A stretch of DNA of 64,000 nt, taken from contig CM049311.1 in the NCBI GenBank assembly GCA_026874595.1, forward strand, positions 71,284,453 to 71,348,452, in the 5' to 3' direction. Positions 28,601-42,925 of this stretch are shown in pieces (the stretch's first letter is position 1; each line of letters begins with the position of its first letter). The position numbers and the translations under genes were made by a program. The notes beneath the pieces are model-generated. The model saw only the letters and a list, made by a program, of their open reading frames with translations, was not told the origin of the DNA and did no database searches. This stretch comes from Sipunculus nudus. Taxonomy: Eukaryota; Annelida; Sipuncula; Golfingiida; Sipunculidae.

Positions 28601-29684
28601 GACAGACGCGCGAGACTCTGAATTCTATTTCTGGTAAATAGTGGTGTTGTGAATGAGGTACACATTCAGTGCAGGTTGTTTTCTATGCCGTAATAACTCA
28701 GTAAGAGTTGTGTACACAGAGGTGTACTTTTCCTGGCGGCATGAATGACAGAATGGAGGAGGGAACTATCAACAGAGCCCACCTACACAAATGGATCATT
28801 TATTAGTCTAAATTCATTTTCAGATGCTTGGTGTTAGAAAAATTTACAGGCCTGAATGTAGCACAAGCTTTCAGAGCACAAGGATTGCAATGAATATAGT
28901 TGAATTTTTCTATGAAAATAATAAAAAATGCCACACGAAATCGCCTTCACCTAAAAAAAGAAAGAGAGAAAAGTTCTAAGGACAAAGATAATTATATTTA
29001 ACCTTTATTTCAATAGAATTATTCTTAATTTGGATATTCGCCTGGTCAGTACCTCTTACTTGCTTTTTACATTGTAATTGGCAAACATAAAGATGTTTCT
29101 ACAAATCTATGTTGCTGCATGTAAAATACTGCAATACGACCAAACTGAAAAAGGAGGATATGCTTTTATCGTCCCGGCAAGTGTGTACCAGCCACGCACT
29201 GCAGTTGTAAGGGCCAAAGCGAGCCGAGTCCTGTGTTTAAAATCGACGAGCTATCTGCTTTACTGCGGATCTATGAAACCTCTCAGGCAGAATGCATCTG
29301 TACTTTATCGTCACATAATTATATATTTTATAGGGAAATGACATGTTAAGAAATAGATGGAATGTGTATGTGGATGATAACATAGAGGTCGTTATGACCC
29401 TTTTTGTTGTGCCTATACATATTGGCGTTCGGGCAGCCGTCGTATTCTTTTTACTGTATCAATTCATATTGAGGATTTGCCCATTGACCAAAGTATAACA
29501 AGAAATATATTGTATTTTAATTATCTTGCAATCCTTAAATCTTATTTTACATTAATCAGTTAATGTTATTCCTTAATATTTCTGCTGTTAACATGCTCTC
29601 ATGTAAAAAGAATTATTGTTTTCGATGCTTTTTTTTGCAAACATAATTGATCGAGGAGTTGTCATATTAATCCAGTGAGTGAGA

Positions 29685-29744
<60 letters not shown>

Positions 29745-29951
29745 GCAGTGAAGCCTCTCATAAAAGGCACCTCTGTACTAAGGGCACCTCACTATAGGGC
29801 AGTCCTTTGAAAGTAGGTCGCGAAATCCCTAATCTCCCAAGTAAGGGCACCCCTCTGTTGCGGACAAAATGCCCAGTCCCGTAATTTGGAGGTTCTACTC
29901 TATATATATATATTAATAATTATATAATATATATATATATTATATAGAGTA

Positions 29952-30018
<67 letters not shown>

Positions 30019-33000
30019 CATGAAAGAGGTTTTAAGAGGATGGTATTTTATTATTAACGGGACTGTAATCACGCATGTCTGATGAAACGCTCCATAACCG
30101 GATATCGAATGGGGCACGCTCTGTAGACAAAGCTAATAGCTAGCTGTTAGACTTGTTTACAGACAACGTGGGCAGTACAATGCTGGTGCCTTTTCGCAAA
30201 GAGGGTGGACATTATTGGTACGTATTGTCATCGATATTTTCTTTATGCCAACAGCTTAGGAATAATGTATATTGTCATTAAGTCGTATGAATGGGTAGTT
30301 TAATGGTGGACTTGCACCGAATAAAGATGAAGCCCCATACGTTCCCGTTATTTGTATCAGCACCAATGCCTCGAGCTGTGCGAGGATAACTATACATTTC
30401 ATCATTTAACCTCCAGATTACAGGCTTTGTTGCCTTTAGCAACTCCTGATCCTGTGCTAAGGCCTAGGGTTATTTATACACAGTAGTAGATGTCCATTAT
30501 CATTGCGTACTTAACTCAGAGACCACGTATTGCCAATGACGGGGAATGATCTAATCATTATGATATATATAAGAATAGCATAGGAATTCCATTTTGCTTT
30601 GAATAAACAATAGCTGTAGATTACTTGAAAAAATAAAACTACATGTCGTCCGTCATGTCGTGTCATTTTCATGTTTTTTTTTCAAGTCATCCATGTAATG
30701 AGTAATTCATATATAGGATCACGTGTCACAATGAAAAATTGGCCGAATCCTATGCATGGGGAGGTCAGTAGGCTGTGATTTTATTGTTGTAAGCTAATTT
30801 TTTGGACCCCGAGAGACCAGAGTTATACACAAAGGTGACACACCATTCCCGTAGTTCTAACTTATGCATGTTAAGAGGGGTGCGCTCTGTTCATCAAGTA
30901 TTCAGGGGTCTCGATCCAATTTCGGTACTTTCCAAGTCTTGTCTAAAATTTTGCCCAACTAGCTCAAGAAGATGCATTTGCAGTAACAATTTAGCAGCAA
31001 TGTATTAGGACGGCCTGGAAGTGCCTCGAACAGCAGCCATGATGGACCATCCGAATCCTCTTGCTCATGCATCGGTCAAACCATGTTAAGAGTAGTGAGT
31101 AATCCCCCCCCCCTCCTTGAAAAAAACTTTGTCCGTGAAGTTTAGAAAGTTCTCGAATAGCGGCCATTTAAATTCCATTTTTGATTCCCGGTTTAAAAGC
31201 AGTATATAACACCTGAGAGTTCACAAATCAAACTAACGATATAAGTTCTCTTTAAAGTCATTTTTCATCCTACACTCTGAAATACCAAAATGGAAAGACC
31301 AGCCTTTGATCGGAGCCGATCAGCAGATAAAGCTGCGCATGTGTACAACCTCTGTATGTTTTCGTTTCTGCTAGTAGTTTCGGAAGTAGAGGATTTAGAC
31401 AAAAAACAAAATTGACAACAAACAAGAAGAATGGTCTCTGCTGTAAATACATATGTTTTCCAATGGCTTGTGACGTACATAGTGATAAATAAATACTCAT
31501 AGTCAGTGTAATGTTTCAGGTCAAGGTTGTATAGTTTAAAATATGGTGTGTTTTATTGCAGCAAACCATGGACATTTAGGCATTAAATTAATTAAGTAAA
31601 CATCCCGTTTTCATTTGAAACAACAAAAAAGGGGTAGATAATTAAGACGAATCGATGTACTCTACATATCTTGCGTAGTTTTTTAAAGAGGTTTTTCTGG
31701 TTTATAAACAATTAGCAAGCCTAGAATAAGTATATCTGAACCGCTGATTAACAAGTATTAATGCAATATTCTTTGCAAACGTCGAAAATTTCCTAACAAA
31801 TGTTCAGTATTTAAAAACAATAATTTACACGGAGGGAAGGGGCAGCATTTCCACCATCACCACGCATATGGGTGCTAATGGATTGGAACGGGGGGGGGGG
31901 GGGGGGGGCGGGGCGCCAATACTGGGTTAGCGGTTGATGCATGGTATAAAGATAATATATATATATATAATATATACCTACCTATATGAAAAATATATAT
32001 TTTTATATCAACTATATGAATAAAATCTAGAGCCATATTATTTATGTCAGGTATACGGGGTAGGGTTATTTAGAAAATGTTTGAATATGCAATAAAAAGA
32101 AGGTATTTTGAGTCACCTTTCACCAAAAAAAATATGAGGATTTTCTGTTCCTTAATATTATTCTCTTAAATGTCTTTGCATTATGTAGTCAAACTTTAGG
32201 GGGTTGGGGTTTAAGTATTCCCGGCTATAATATTTATATATTTTTTTAATTTGGATATTACATTTAACTTGAAAGCCCAAATATTCAATCGTTTGTAACA
32301 TACTGGTGTCTGTATTGTAAAAATGTGCATCTACGTTTATCACTTGCAAAATATCATCGTTTAAATGTAATCCTCGTGGTAAATCATTGATCTGTTAAAG
32401 TACGTCACATGTTAAACTTTGCCACTTTCTGTGGTCTAGGCAGCACACCGGACTCGCCAGAGCACACACGAGTTCGAGTATAGGCCGAGGAGCTGAGGTC
32501 GACCAAAACCCAGCTGGGCTCTGAAGGCAAATCGTAAGGCCGTGGTGCGCTGTTTTAAAGTGGAGGGGGGGGGGGGGGTCCTCGATGTTATGATCCAGCA
32601 GAGTGTAATGATGGGAAGACTCCCTCCCACAGTATAGAAACATTTGGATGCTACCTAATCACAGAGCTGTTCATAGATATCATCAATTTATGAATTAGAA
32701 GTAATACAATTTGGATAACTTTAAATGCTAGGGAATAAAAAAACGATATCTCAAATATATATAATGATATATATCAAAAATGAAAATTAGTTATGTATAA
32801 CTAGGTAAAGAAATAGATAAAATGGATCCGCCACTGTTGACGAAAATGTATACAGTTACTCGTATATGACTTCATGTACAAAACCTTATTCAACGTAAGC
32901 GTTTCTCATTTCTCTGTAATTTTGTGTTTGTAGGCATAATGCCTAATAAAATCTTACAAATTAGTGTGACCACAGCTTAACATGACTTACCCTAAGAGCT

Positions 33001-36000
33001 TAATGAAACCTATTAGTTATAAAAGGTCAATTACTTAATCAGCAAGATCAACACATTTTTTTCACTTATATTTTCATATGTCTATTTCCCAAGTAGTCTA
33101 GGCTTAATATATATTTTGTGAATTCAATGGAAAATGGAATTTTCAGACGCTATTTGCAGCAGAAAGTTATTTTTATAACATTCTCATTAATAAAAGACTA
33201 TTAGTGCAAATGCAAAATTTTAAATGCCAGATTTAACAAGCCTTTGTGTTTGTCCAAAGTCCAGCTTAAAACGTATTTACCCCTAGTTGTGGTAAAGACT
33301 TTTTCAATTGCGTATTACCAGTAAATAGATATGACGCGACATGGTGTGTTTAAAGAATTAGATCTTTAATAGCATGCATGAAGCCGCCGAAGAGAATACT
33401 GAACACAACACTTAGGGCCATAAGAAAAATATTTTATTTTTATTTCTTTCATATATTTTATTGGCCGTTGTGCGTAGGAATTCTAATTTGCATGGCGTCA
33501 TGTAATCCTAATCAAATCGAGCAAAATATTTGTCTCATTCCTTTACCTCAGAACTTTTCATGGTAATAATATACCAGTGATATAAGAAAATAACTATATC
33601 ACGAACATTTTCTAGGGAATGGGGCAATGAATTGTTTCTCTATATCGAAAAAATTCTCATGATAAGATTTTTTTTCTGATGAAATCATTTTTCTTCCTGC
33701 CAGGAAAAAAAATAAAAATATTGTAAAAAGAAACATTTTCCTGAGAGAGAGGCACGAGAAAATGTTTATTTTATGAGAAAAGATATAATTTGAAAATCTA
33801 AATACAGTTACTCGAATTTAAGCATGTATATATTAATCAAGAAAACATACTTCTAGATTCTTTGTCAACATAAAAGTTTGAATTTGAAATATCATCTTTT
33901 CAAGAAAATGATTTTTCAAAGTGTATCATGTATTAACAGGCATTTTGGTCATTTCTGAAAGACACTGCGCAGATATTTTAGGAATTGTTTGCAACAATGT
34001 ACCACATTTGTAAAATAATTCTTATTTTTACAGCCATAAAAGCTATCCCCCCTCCTTTTTGATAAGTGAGGAGGAGACATATATCCCAGACTCCCGACTA
34101 AATTGCGCCTATGGATAATCCAACATGTAAAAACATAATTGTTTCATATACTGAATTTTCCAGCACTTAAACAGAGTATAGCCATGAGTCGTATATCTTA
34201 CGAATGTCATCAGAAGGTCATACAGCTTTAATGACAACAAGTGACGCATGCAGGCTCATGGTTCATGGATGACTCCGTGGAACCAAACCATGGCCTCGGT
34301 AAAAAAATCCCTTTGGATTTCAGGTGACTCTGTGGAACCATACCATGGCCCCTGTTATAAATCCCTTTGGATTTCCGGTTTCCATCCATAGGACTTTAAA
34401 ATAAAGAGGTGATTTACTTTCGATCAACCAGAGATTATTTTTATTTTGTATTTTAAATGTAATTTGGTTGGACTAAAGATGTTCAGCACGATAAAATAAA
34501 TCGTATAAGCTTCATCAGACGACATATCTAAGTTTTGGACATAAACCATGATTTGGAAATTTTGGTAGACTTTATGAAGCTCGTAAATTTTGTGAACTCA
34601 ATCAGGTTAATGATGTACAAGATGATCGAACCACGTGCAGAAATCAAAACACTTGAATGGTTTGACATTAATTTGCACAGAAATACGTGTACCCATGTTT
34701 ATTTACAAGATTAGGACTATCTCTAACATGGGTGCATAGGATGAGGTAGCTGCCTTGTTTGCTGAGTTTGGTGAGGGGACAAACCACAAAAGTACGAAAA
34801 GAAACCAGTCCCAAGCCTCAGATATGAAAACCGCTCAAAATCTCTCTCCTTATAACAATTGAGAAACCTTGTAGAATAACATAATTTTCTTTACTTTCGC
34901 CAATTTGTGGGAAATATTTAGAGTAGGCCTATACTTTAATCGTTCAAGTCGAAATTAATTTTTGTTTAATTTACAAACTGTGTTTTCATCACGAAAACGC
35001 CATCACGAAATTGCTATTATGAGGTTATGCGTTTTATCCCTTTAAAAAAGTGAAGGGAACAAAATAACTTTGTCTCCTACCTCTTTAATAGGAAGGGGGA
35101 CACCCCCCCCCCCCCCCCACCTTTAAACAAGGCCCATGAGTTAAGGCATAAGATGTAATGAATGGGTAATGAATTATCGTGAAGTCAAACGAATCCCAAA
35201 GAGAATAATAATGACTTATGTCTTGAATCTACATTTTATACAAATACAGCTCCTTACGCTAGCGAGAGCAATTTACTTTGACGATACAAATTTAAAGATT
35301 TTTAACGATGGCAAATATTGACACTTTCATAACATGGTGACAAAATAATACATGTTGAATTATTTGTTTTGTCTTACGACTTCAAGATTTCCCAGGGACG
35401 CAAAATGGAAGATGGTTCGCTTAATATAGTATTTGCTAAAGCGTTTTAGAATATTTACGGAACAAACATGCATTCTTTATCGGTCCCAACATTCTTAGGC
35501 ATGTATTATATTAAAGATTTTAATATATTCCGTGCACAGGAGGACAGTAAACTGTTTCAGTCAAATTGCACTGTTAGCTTCCAGTTTAATACGCGGTATT
35601 TCGGAACTAATAGTTTTAGTAAAAGCTGCCACTAGTCTTCGATATAGCATCAATGCTTACAGTGAATCATCTTTTGAAGGACTTTACAGTTTTAGTTTTC
35701 TTCCTCAATTGTCACGTGATTTCATGGGGTTCCGAGGAGTAAATATACTGCTGCATAATTATCTCGTAGCCAGAGTGTATATGAAACGGGGAGGTATATC
35801 TGTATTACAGTAGGAATGGCACTTTTATAAACCATGATATGGTTAAAGGTTTCTTCATCAAAAGTCACGTGATTATACGGTTAATATGTTGCTGCATTAA
35901 ACAAAGAACTATCTCGTAGCCAGAATGTATGAAACGTTAATGTTTATATGTAAGATTGTTACAATGACACGTTTATTAAAGGCGCCCCATCACCTACCTT

Positions 36001-39000
36001 TTGAAAAAGAATTTAAGTGATTTCTGGCTTCCTCTGTGTATATATTGAAAATCGAAGGGTAATTTTGGTTGTGATAAGTTCTTATAAAGCCTTGTGAAGG
36101 ATGTGCGAAGTTGTTTATCAACAACATGTTTGTAAACACAGTAATGTTGACAAACGGGAAAAACATGGAACCCATGCAAGGTGTTAGGTTGCATATATGG
36201 GGAGGTAGAAAGGTCCCTTGTTGCAAAACGCCATTTACAAAGCTCTGGTTTATCTGACTTGCTGCCAGATGCCCTTGTTTAATTTGTTTTGATTATTTTG
36301 GCGGGCCCCCACATAATATAAACATGTTGATGTAAACAAAACAAGCAGCCTGTGTGCGGTGATATACACTTTTTCTGTCCTATTTTTTATGAACGCTCCA
36401 AGGGATTACCTTTAGTTTATAAAGGTCAGATAGATGATTGGGCCCCTTTAACCATTATATGGTTCAGATGGGGTGGAAAGGCATCGTGGATACGTGAACC
36501 AGGTAGAACTGGCACTTATAACTGAGATTCCGGATGTAACCTGAGCGCTGTGATTTTAGGAGTATACAAATGTTTTCGTCAAAGCTAAAAAGGGTATAAA
36601 TTTGAAGCTCGATCAGCGTATCAACTTGAAATAATAAATAAACTTAAATGGGGGGGGGGGGGGGGCATACCATGTCATACCCCTGGCCCGCACACGCATT
36701 TTGTCAGTTTATAAAATGTCATTTTACCCATATTTCCCCTAAAATATCAAAATGACATAATAAATAAGGTCCTCTAAGAAATTTTAGAGCAAAGATTTTT
36801 ACTCGATTTCAGATGCGTGAATATTCCTTATAATTTGATAACACAATGCTTCTGAACAGCTAACAATATCAATAAAATAAAACAAAAACCCAACGCACGA
36901 GCGGAAACATTCTCCCATGATCCTTCTTAGCCTTCCATAGTCGCACTATATGAATCCTGAAAAAAAGTTGGGGGTAATTTAAATATCGTTTACCACACTG
37001 CAGGGGCCGGGCGTGGGGTTTCGGAGGGGGCGCCCCTGATTGGGATGGGTGAGGTAAGTCCCCCCCCCCCCCCCCCCACCATCACCACCGCCCTCACACA
37101 GACATTGCAAAAGGAAACTGCGTCTGTTTAAGTCTATTGTATGAGCTATAGCCAGAAGCCGAACAACATCCTCGACAACCACGAAGGATTATTTGCAATT
37201 TTTAAACAAGAGCAGCTAAATTGTGTTCTGACTGGCCGGCGGGGATAAAATGACTTCATAGCACGTGCGCATTATAAACCTTAAGCTCGTCTGAGTGTTT
37301 AAATGTGATTGTTTTTCTTTATACCTTTATCAATTGACAGCTCCTATTCCGTTCCATTACGAGAGAAGAAACAAAAACAATGAAACGTCTACGCCAAAGG
37401 GCCAGAGTGTGTATGTAGACACATTAGAATTGTTTCTTCGGGGAAATGGCAGTCTATCCATAAAAGAATCTCACACTAGAAAGCACTCACAGACCGCATA
37501 CCTACACAAACATTTTGGGTCATCAGATCCTCAATAATAACAGCAATCTGATCAAACGTGTTTGTTACTTTGATGTAAGCGCTGGATAATTTTAAATTCA
37601 GCCCGAGAGAAATGTGTTACCGTTCACCAACCCAACGGTAGCATCATAGGTCATCTCTGCCTGTTAGAACAAAGGCGAATGTAATTAGGTCACATCTAGG
37701 CCATTTGCAGGCGATGTGACACTGGCAAACTTCTAATGTCGTTGTTCTGGTGAATTAACGCGGGCGTACTGTGGCGGTACACTACCTTTAAGCGGCTTTG
37801 AGAGCGAGTTCTATCGATCGATTTATACACTGTGCATGAGTACGGTTCCCTTAGTACAAGGAGATCCACTTTACTGCAGTGCCTCGTGTTACTAAATTTG
37901 TTATGTTGTGAGGATAAAATGGCGGTGCACTATGTCAATGGTAAAAAAAAGGTTAAAAGTCCCAATACCACAAGCAGCCCAGCAGCAAGAAAAGTCTTCG
38001 TAACCAGAGCTGTCAAGCTGTCTCATTTTTGCCCCATCCGGTGGACATATTGAAAAGGCTCAATGTGACTTATGCGGACCAGAAAACACTTGATTACACT
38101 ACTTTATTAAAGGCCTGTTTCGATATCTAACTATAAAGATAATCTGACGAACCTTTTAAAAACATTGGCCAGAAAACGGCGAACGAACGGTTAATAGGTT
38201 TGTTTGTTTTGTTTATTTCCACCAGTATATAATATATGGGGGCCCGCCAAAATAATCAAAACACATTCAACATGGGCCTTTGGTTTCATGGGCTTCAGAT
38301 GAATTAAAGTTTTGTAAATGAATTTTTCAAATAGAGACCTTTCAGGTTTCGCGAATATGCATCAAACATGGGCGCATGTACCGTGTTTAGTAACAGCCTG
38401 AAGATAAAAAAAAGTCATACATTCGTCGCAGAGGCATTATAAAAACCTTCTTAAGCAGAAATTACCTGGAGTTCATTAATATGTTTGTAGAGTAGGCCAG
38501 GATTCACCTACATTCTATAGATAAGGCAGGCGAATTACTGGCTGTTAGTACTTTTAAAATAACAAAGAGATAAGGGACGGACTGGTTGGTTTTCAAAAGC
38601 TGTTCAAACCAATGTCGGGTTTGATAAGACTGGTGACAGGATCATACTTGAAAACACAGGGAAAACATTTCAAAGCTCATGATTTCCAAGACCAATTTCT
38701 TTGAGAATTTTATTCAGCTGCAGTGTCAGGTCGGAATCAGCCGATGGAGCTGGAGACCCTGTGGGCGTTATGACGTCAGGGCGATGGACTCGGTAACCAC
38801 AAGGTTGTGGGTTCGCGTCCCGTTCTGACCGCCGTCTGCACCATCTTTACCACAAAGGTGCGCTCTCTCAATCCAGGAGTGAATGGTTACTCGTCACGGG
38901 CGGCAGAACGTATAATCGTGTAGCGCTTATTATGACTGTTTGTTTTGTATAAAATACCATGAAGGTGGCTTGAGAAGAGCTCCAGGAAAGAACAGGTCCG

Positions 39001-42000
39001 ATTAAACGGAAAAGTAAAATGTAAAAGTGGGATGGTCAGTGATAACAGATTTGTAGGATATATAAACCATTTAATGATATCAAGAATGCCAAAGTTTATA
39101 TTTAGGCAATTCAATGATGGCTTATTTTTTGTGTGCCTCCTGAGTAATAGAATCTTTGTAATCTTGTAACAGAGGTAGTGCCGAACAAAAAGTTGCCAAT
39201 CACAGTCGTTCTAGGGAATAAGGAAGGGATTTATAACCTATCGACCTATTTACAACATGAAATAGAAACCTGGTATCAGCCTGATTATCTTAGAGATAGC
39301 CTGGTTACCTTGAAATAGTTAACATTTGCCTCACTGATGAAACTGTTTACCAAATTCTTTCTCTCACAAAAATCTCTCCTTGAACAATCAATAATGTTTT
39401 GTGTGTTTCTCTTTGTAGCTGTTCCCGTTCCTTCTTTGCCCAACGTAGGTTGTCGATCTACCATCTAGCTTCTTATAGAACTGTAATGTTGCGCGTGTTT
39501 AAGGGGCCTAATTAATCTAAAATGGAATAGAAACGCTTTCTCCTGGGCGTTGACTGTTGCAGGTGGCAATCTGATACCGTAGCTGGACAGGGCTGGCACA
39601 GACACCTTCATAACATTTGTCAAAGAACGTTTTTAAAGGTCTTTCTCAATTTGTCATCCACCCAGAAGAAAGACAGTGGTTTGGCTGTGGAAAGATGTAT
39701 AAACATTGTCAGAAAACGTGTAAATTAAATAATATAAAAGTCTGCAAAAAAAATTAATAATTGGATATATCGATGTATAAATCATTTTTACTTTTTATTG
39801 TAAAAAAAAATAGAATTCTAACAGTTAGTGTATAATTTAACTAACATGGTATAATTTCAGCATGTTCTGGCAAGTATTCTGTTCATAATTCAGACATTGA
39901 TCCACGTTTATTTGCGTACCTTGTGACTTCTCATTGTTGCATCACGTGACATGTCGCTGAGTTATTACATTTTCCACTCAGGTGCAAGTAATGAGCAAAA
40001 CAAGTCTAAAAAAGGTCCTGTTTGATCGTTGGTCCGCGCTGTTAACTCACTCATACGTATCTATGCACACTTTCATCATGCGATTCTAGTTTCATTATAA
40101 AACTGTTTCAACTTCAGTATAGAAGCTCTCTGAAAAGGCACAGTTTTTATCAAAGTTTAAGTTGTTATCAATAAAGAATCATTTCGGGTATAATGCTCAA
40201 AATTCACAATAACAGTTTTCTTAAAGTAGTGAATGGTATTGTTTATATGTAAATTAATCATAGTAATACCGGTGAAGATCTATTTATGTTTCAGATCAGT
40301 TATACTGTTAATGAATACCTCCCAAGATGACGGGCTCACTTCTCAGTATCAGCTTAATGGATACATATTGACAGACATATCCTTTGCGTATTAAAAAAAG
40401 AAGCAGTGGAGAGCCACAAAGTGCAGTTTAGGCGATTTCACGCCTTGATGCTCAGGGGTGGAACCAACTGAGTGCCATTGCTTCAAGTGGTAGCACCAGA
40501 TCAAATGAAAAGTACTTTAAAGTCAATACGATACAGAAAATTGCGCAATGAAATTATATCGAAAAATAAAAATATACTTATGATATTGAATGATTTTGTG
40601 TTATACGCTAAAACATTAATGATACAACTGTCTTGTCACCTGCATCCACTCACCTTTGATTCCCCGTTGCTGCTTAAAACGTACACAAATAAAAAGGCTC
40701 TAAGTACGGAAAACTGCATCCCTCTGCAAAGCAAAAACATCTCTTACTGGACTCGCTCCTTTTGTGGATCCAAACCATAACTCAATGGGGTCTTTCCTGG
40801 CTTGTTCCCGACCCCTCCCTAAAGTTAGGTTAAAGTCGTTTAGGCAGATTTTGCGTAATTCGGCTTACAAATAAACCGACGAGTAAACATACACTTATGA
40901 AAACATAACCTCTTTGGCGGGGGTAAAAATCTGGTTATTGTAATTGTAATTAATTTATGAAATTGTTTTTCGCTCGTTTATGTTTAAACACCACGAGGCA
41001 AAAGACTATAATTGGATAAGATATTGCAACATGTCTTATGTAAATCTATGTGGAAAAGAAGGAGAGTAAAATCCCGCTTATTTGCAATGTTCACCTTCCG
41101 CCCGGCTGTGTCTGAGTCCCATTGTTATTTCCTTTTTTTTATATCGCCCTGCGCAACAGCTGCCAAGAGCTATACGGTAAGTTGTTGATTTTTGTCATTT
41201 GTTTCGTTTGCAGAGCGCGATAGCAATCCTTATCATTGATCATTATTTAAAATGCTGTATACAAAATACCGAGATCACGTATGTTAAAAATAACCTACAC
41301 TCGATTGGCCGCCATCCTCATTTCACACCAATATTTCACGTGCTTCCGGTGTATACGGTAAAACGGGGTCGTACTGTTTGTTAAATACAAAGGTTTAATA
41401 TCATTATTATTGTTACGAATACAATTATGATTATTATTATGCTTTTTTTTTTTAAATTTTATTTATATTATGATTTTTATTACAGTCCGTCCCAGTAGCC
41501 GTGTTCGCATGCTTTTTCGGGATAATTTTTCATACATGTGAGATACTACAAAAATTTCTGGCCTAGTGGTACTGGAGCTATTCCGCTAAAGCCTGAGTGA
41601 CAGCTTTAGCTCTTCCAGCTGGTGACGTCAGACAATGCGACGAAGTACGCGATCGACGTTTGTACCGTCTATATGACGCCAATGTTATCTTATAAACAGC
41701 TCTCGATACCTAATACATATGGAAAGTCTTTCATGGAAGAACGTACTGTCCAGCTTTATCAAAACACGCCATCCTCGGTCAATAGACAAAAATAAAGCAA
41801 CAGGGTCGCAAAGTAAATACTTTTATGTTACTACTTTACTAAATATTGGCGGAATATCTACATATCTCATTCAGGTCGAAGGGCATTTCTAAAAGAATAT
41901 TCTAAAAATAATTATCGCGAAATAAACATGCGGACATGGGTTCTTGGACGGACTATATTATTATTTTTACCATTATGATTATTATTAATAAATGATTATT

Positions 42001-42881
42001 ATGATAAATATTATCATTATTATGATTAATATTATTATTATTAATATTAAGTATCGCTACTGCAACACGGCCACATGTTCAATTTCAAGTATTACAGTTC
42101 ATGCAGAATTAATGTTAATGAAACACAAGACCTTCCAGAGTACGACATAAAGCCATGAATTATAGAAACGGCTAGTTCTGGTTACCTGGTGTTCACTTTG
42201 TACTACAAATGATCGCTACATTAGAATTTTTGTAGTCCGGTTATCGAGGTGTAAAGTTGGTTGTAAGACCCCGTGAAGCTATAAATCCAGGTATCCATGC
42301 GACAGTATTTTTGTGCCCACAAGCTTCAAGCAACAGGACACCGTCGGGGGATACCTTTATTGATTCTTCATTCTGGACTCAGTGAAGCTCGTCCGCCTTT
42401 TAAAAAGATCACGTGATAGCATGCCTGATTTCAATACAGGCAGGTATCAGCTCCACACTACCGCCATTTTAAACAAACCCTTGTTCCATATGTCGATAAT
42501 CCTTTGATACTTTAAATTTTATTTATTTATTTTTTTGGGGGGTGGGGGTGGGTGGGTGATAAGTTGATATATAGAACTAAAATAGTCAGAACAGAGTTCA
42601 ACTTTGGATATAAATGTTGACGTTCTATTTTTATACAGACCTCGAGATCACGCCGCTTTATTCGGCCAAAAACGCCGTCCTCGTAAAAAGGAAATGCCTT
42701 CAACGGGTTTATGACAAATAAAGAACGTATAAGGTTAATTCTGAAGAACCTGATATCATTTTTCATATATTTCACTCTAAATCTATATACCATGGTCCTT
42801 GCTATAAAAATAAATCCGACTGATCTGAGTTTTAAGACTAAACACCTGTAACCCGTTGAGACATCTTGTGAGTGAAAGTAG

Positions 42882-42925
<44 letters not shown>

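Larger units (their letters stand above)
23721..29687. other. Intron 1, no gene seen
   Basis: About 6 kb of AT-rich sequence with (TA)n tracts at 24847-24896 and 25566-25613. None of the small frames on either strand shows a domain, and I recognise no element here. Confidence 0.45.
32650..35975. other. Intron 1, no gene seen
   Basis: Holds two local duplications (34271-34380 and 35711-35935) and a C17 run at 35103-35119. No gene is visible. Confidence 0.45.

Noticed and set aside
38770-38830. Functional tRNA gene
   Set aside because: The B box is good, but the A box and cloverleaf are not complete and a SINE body follows directly.
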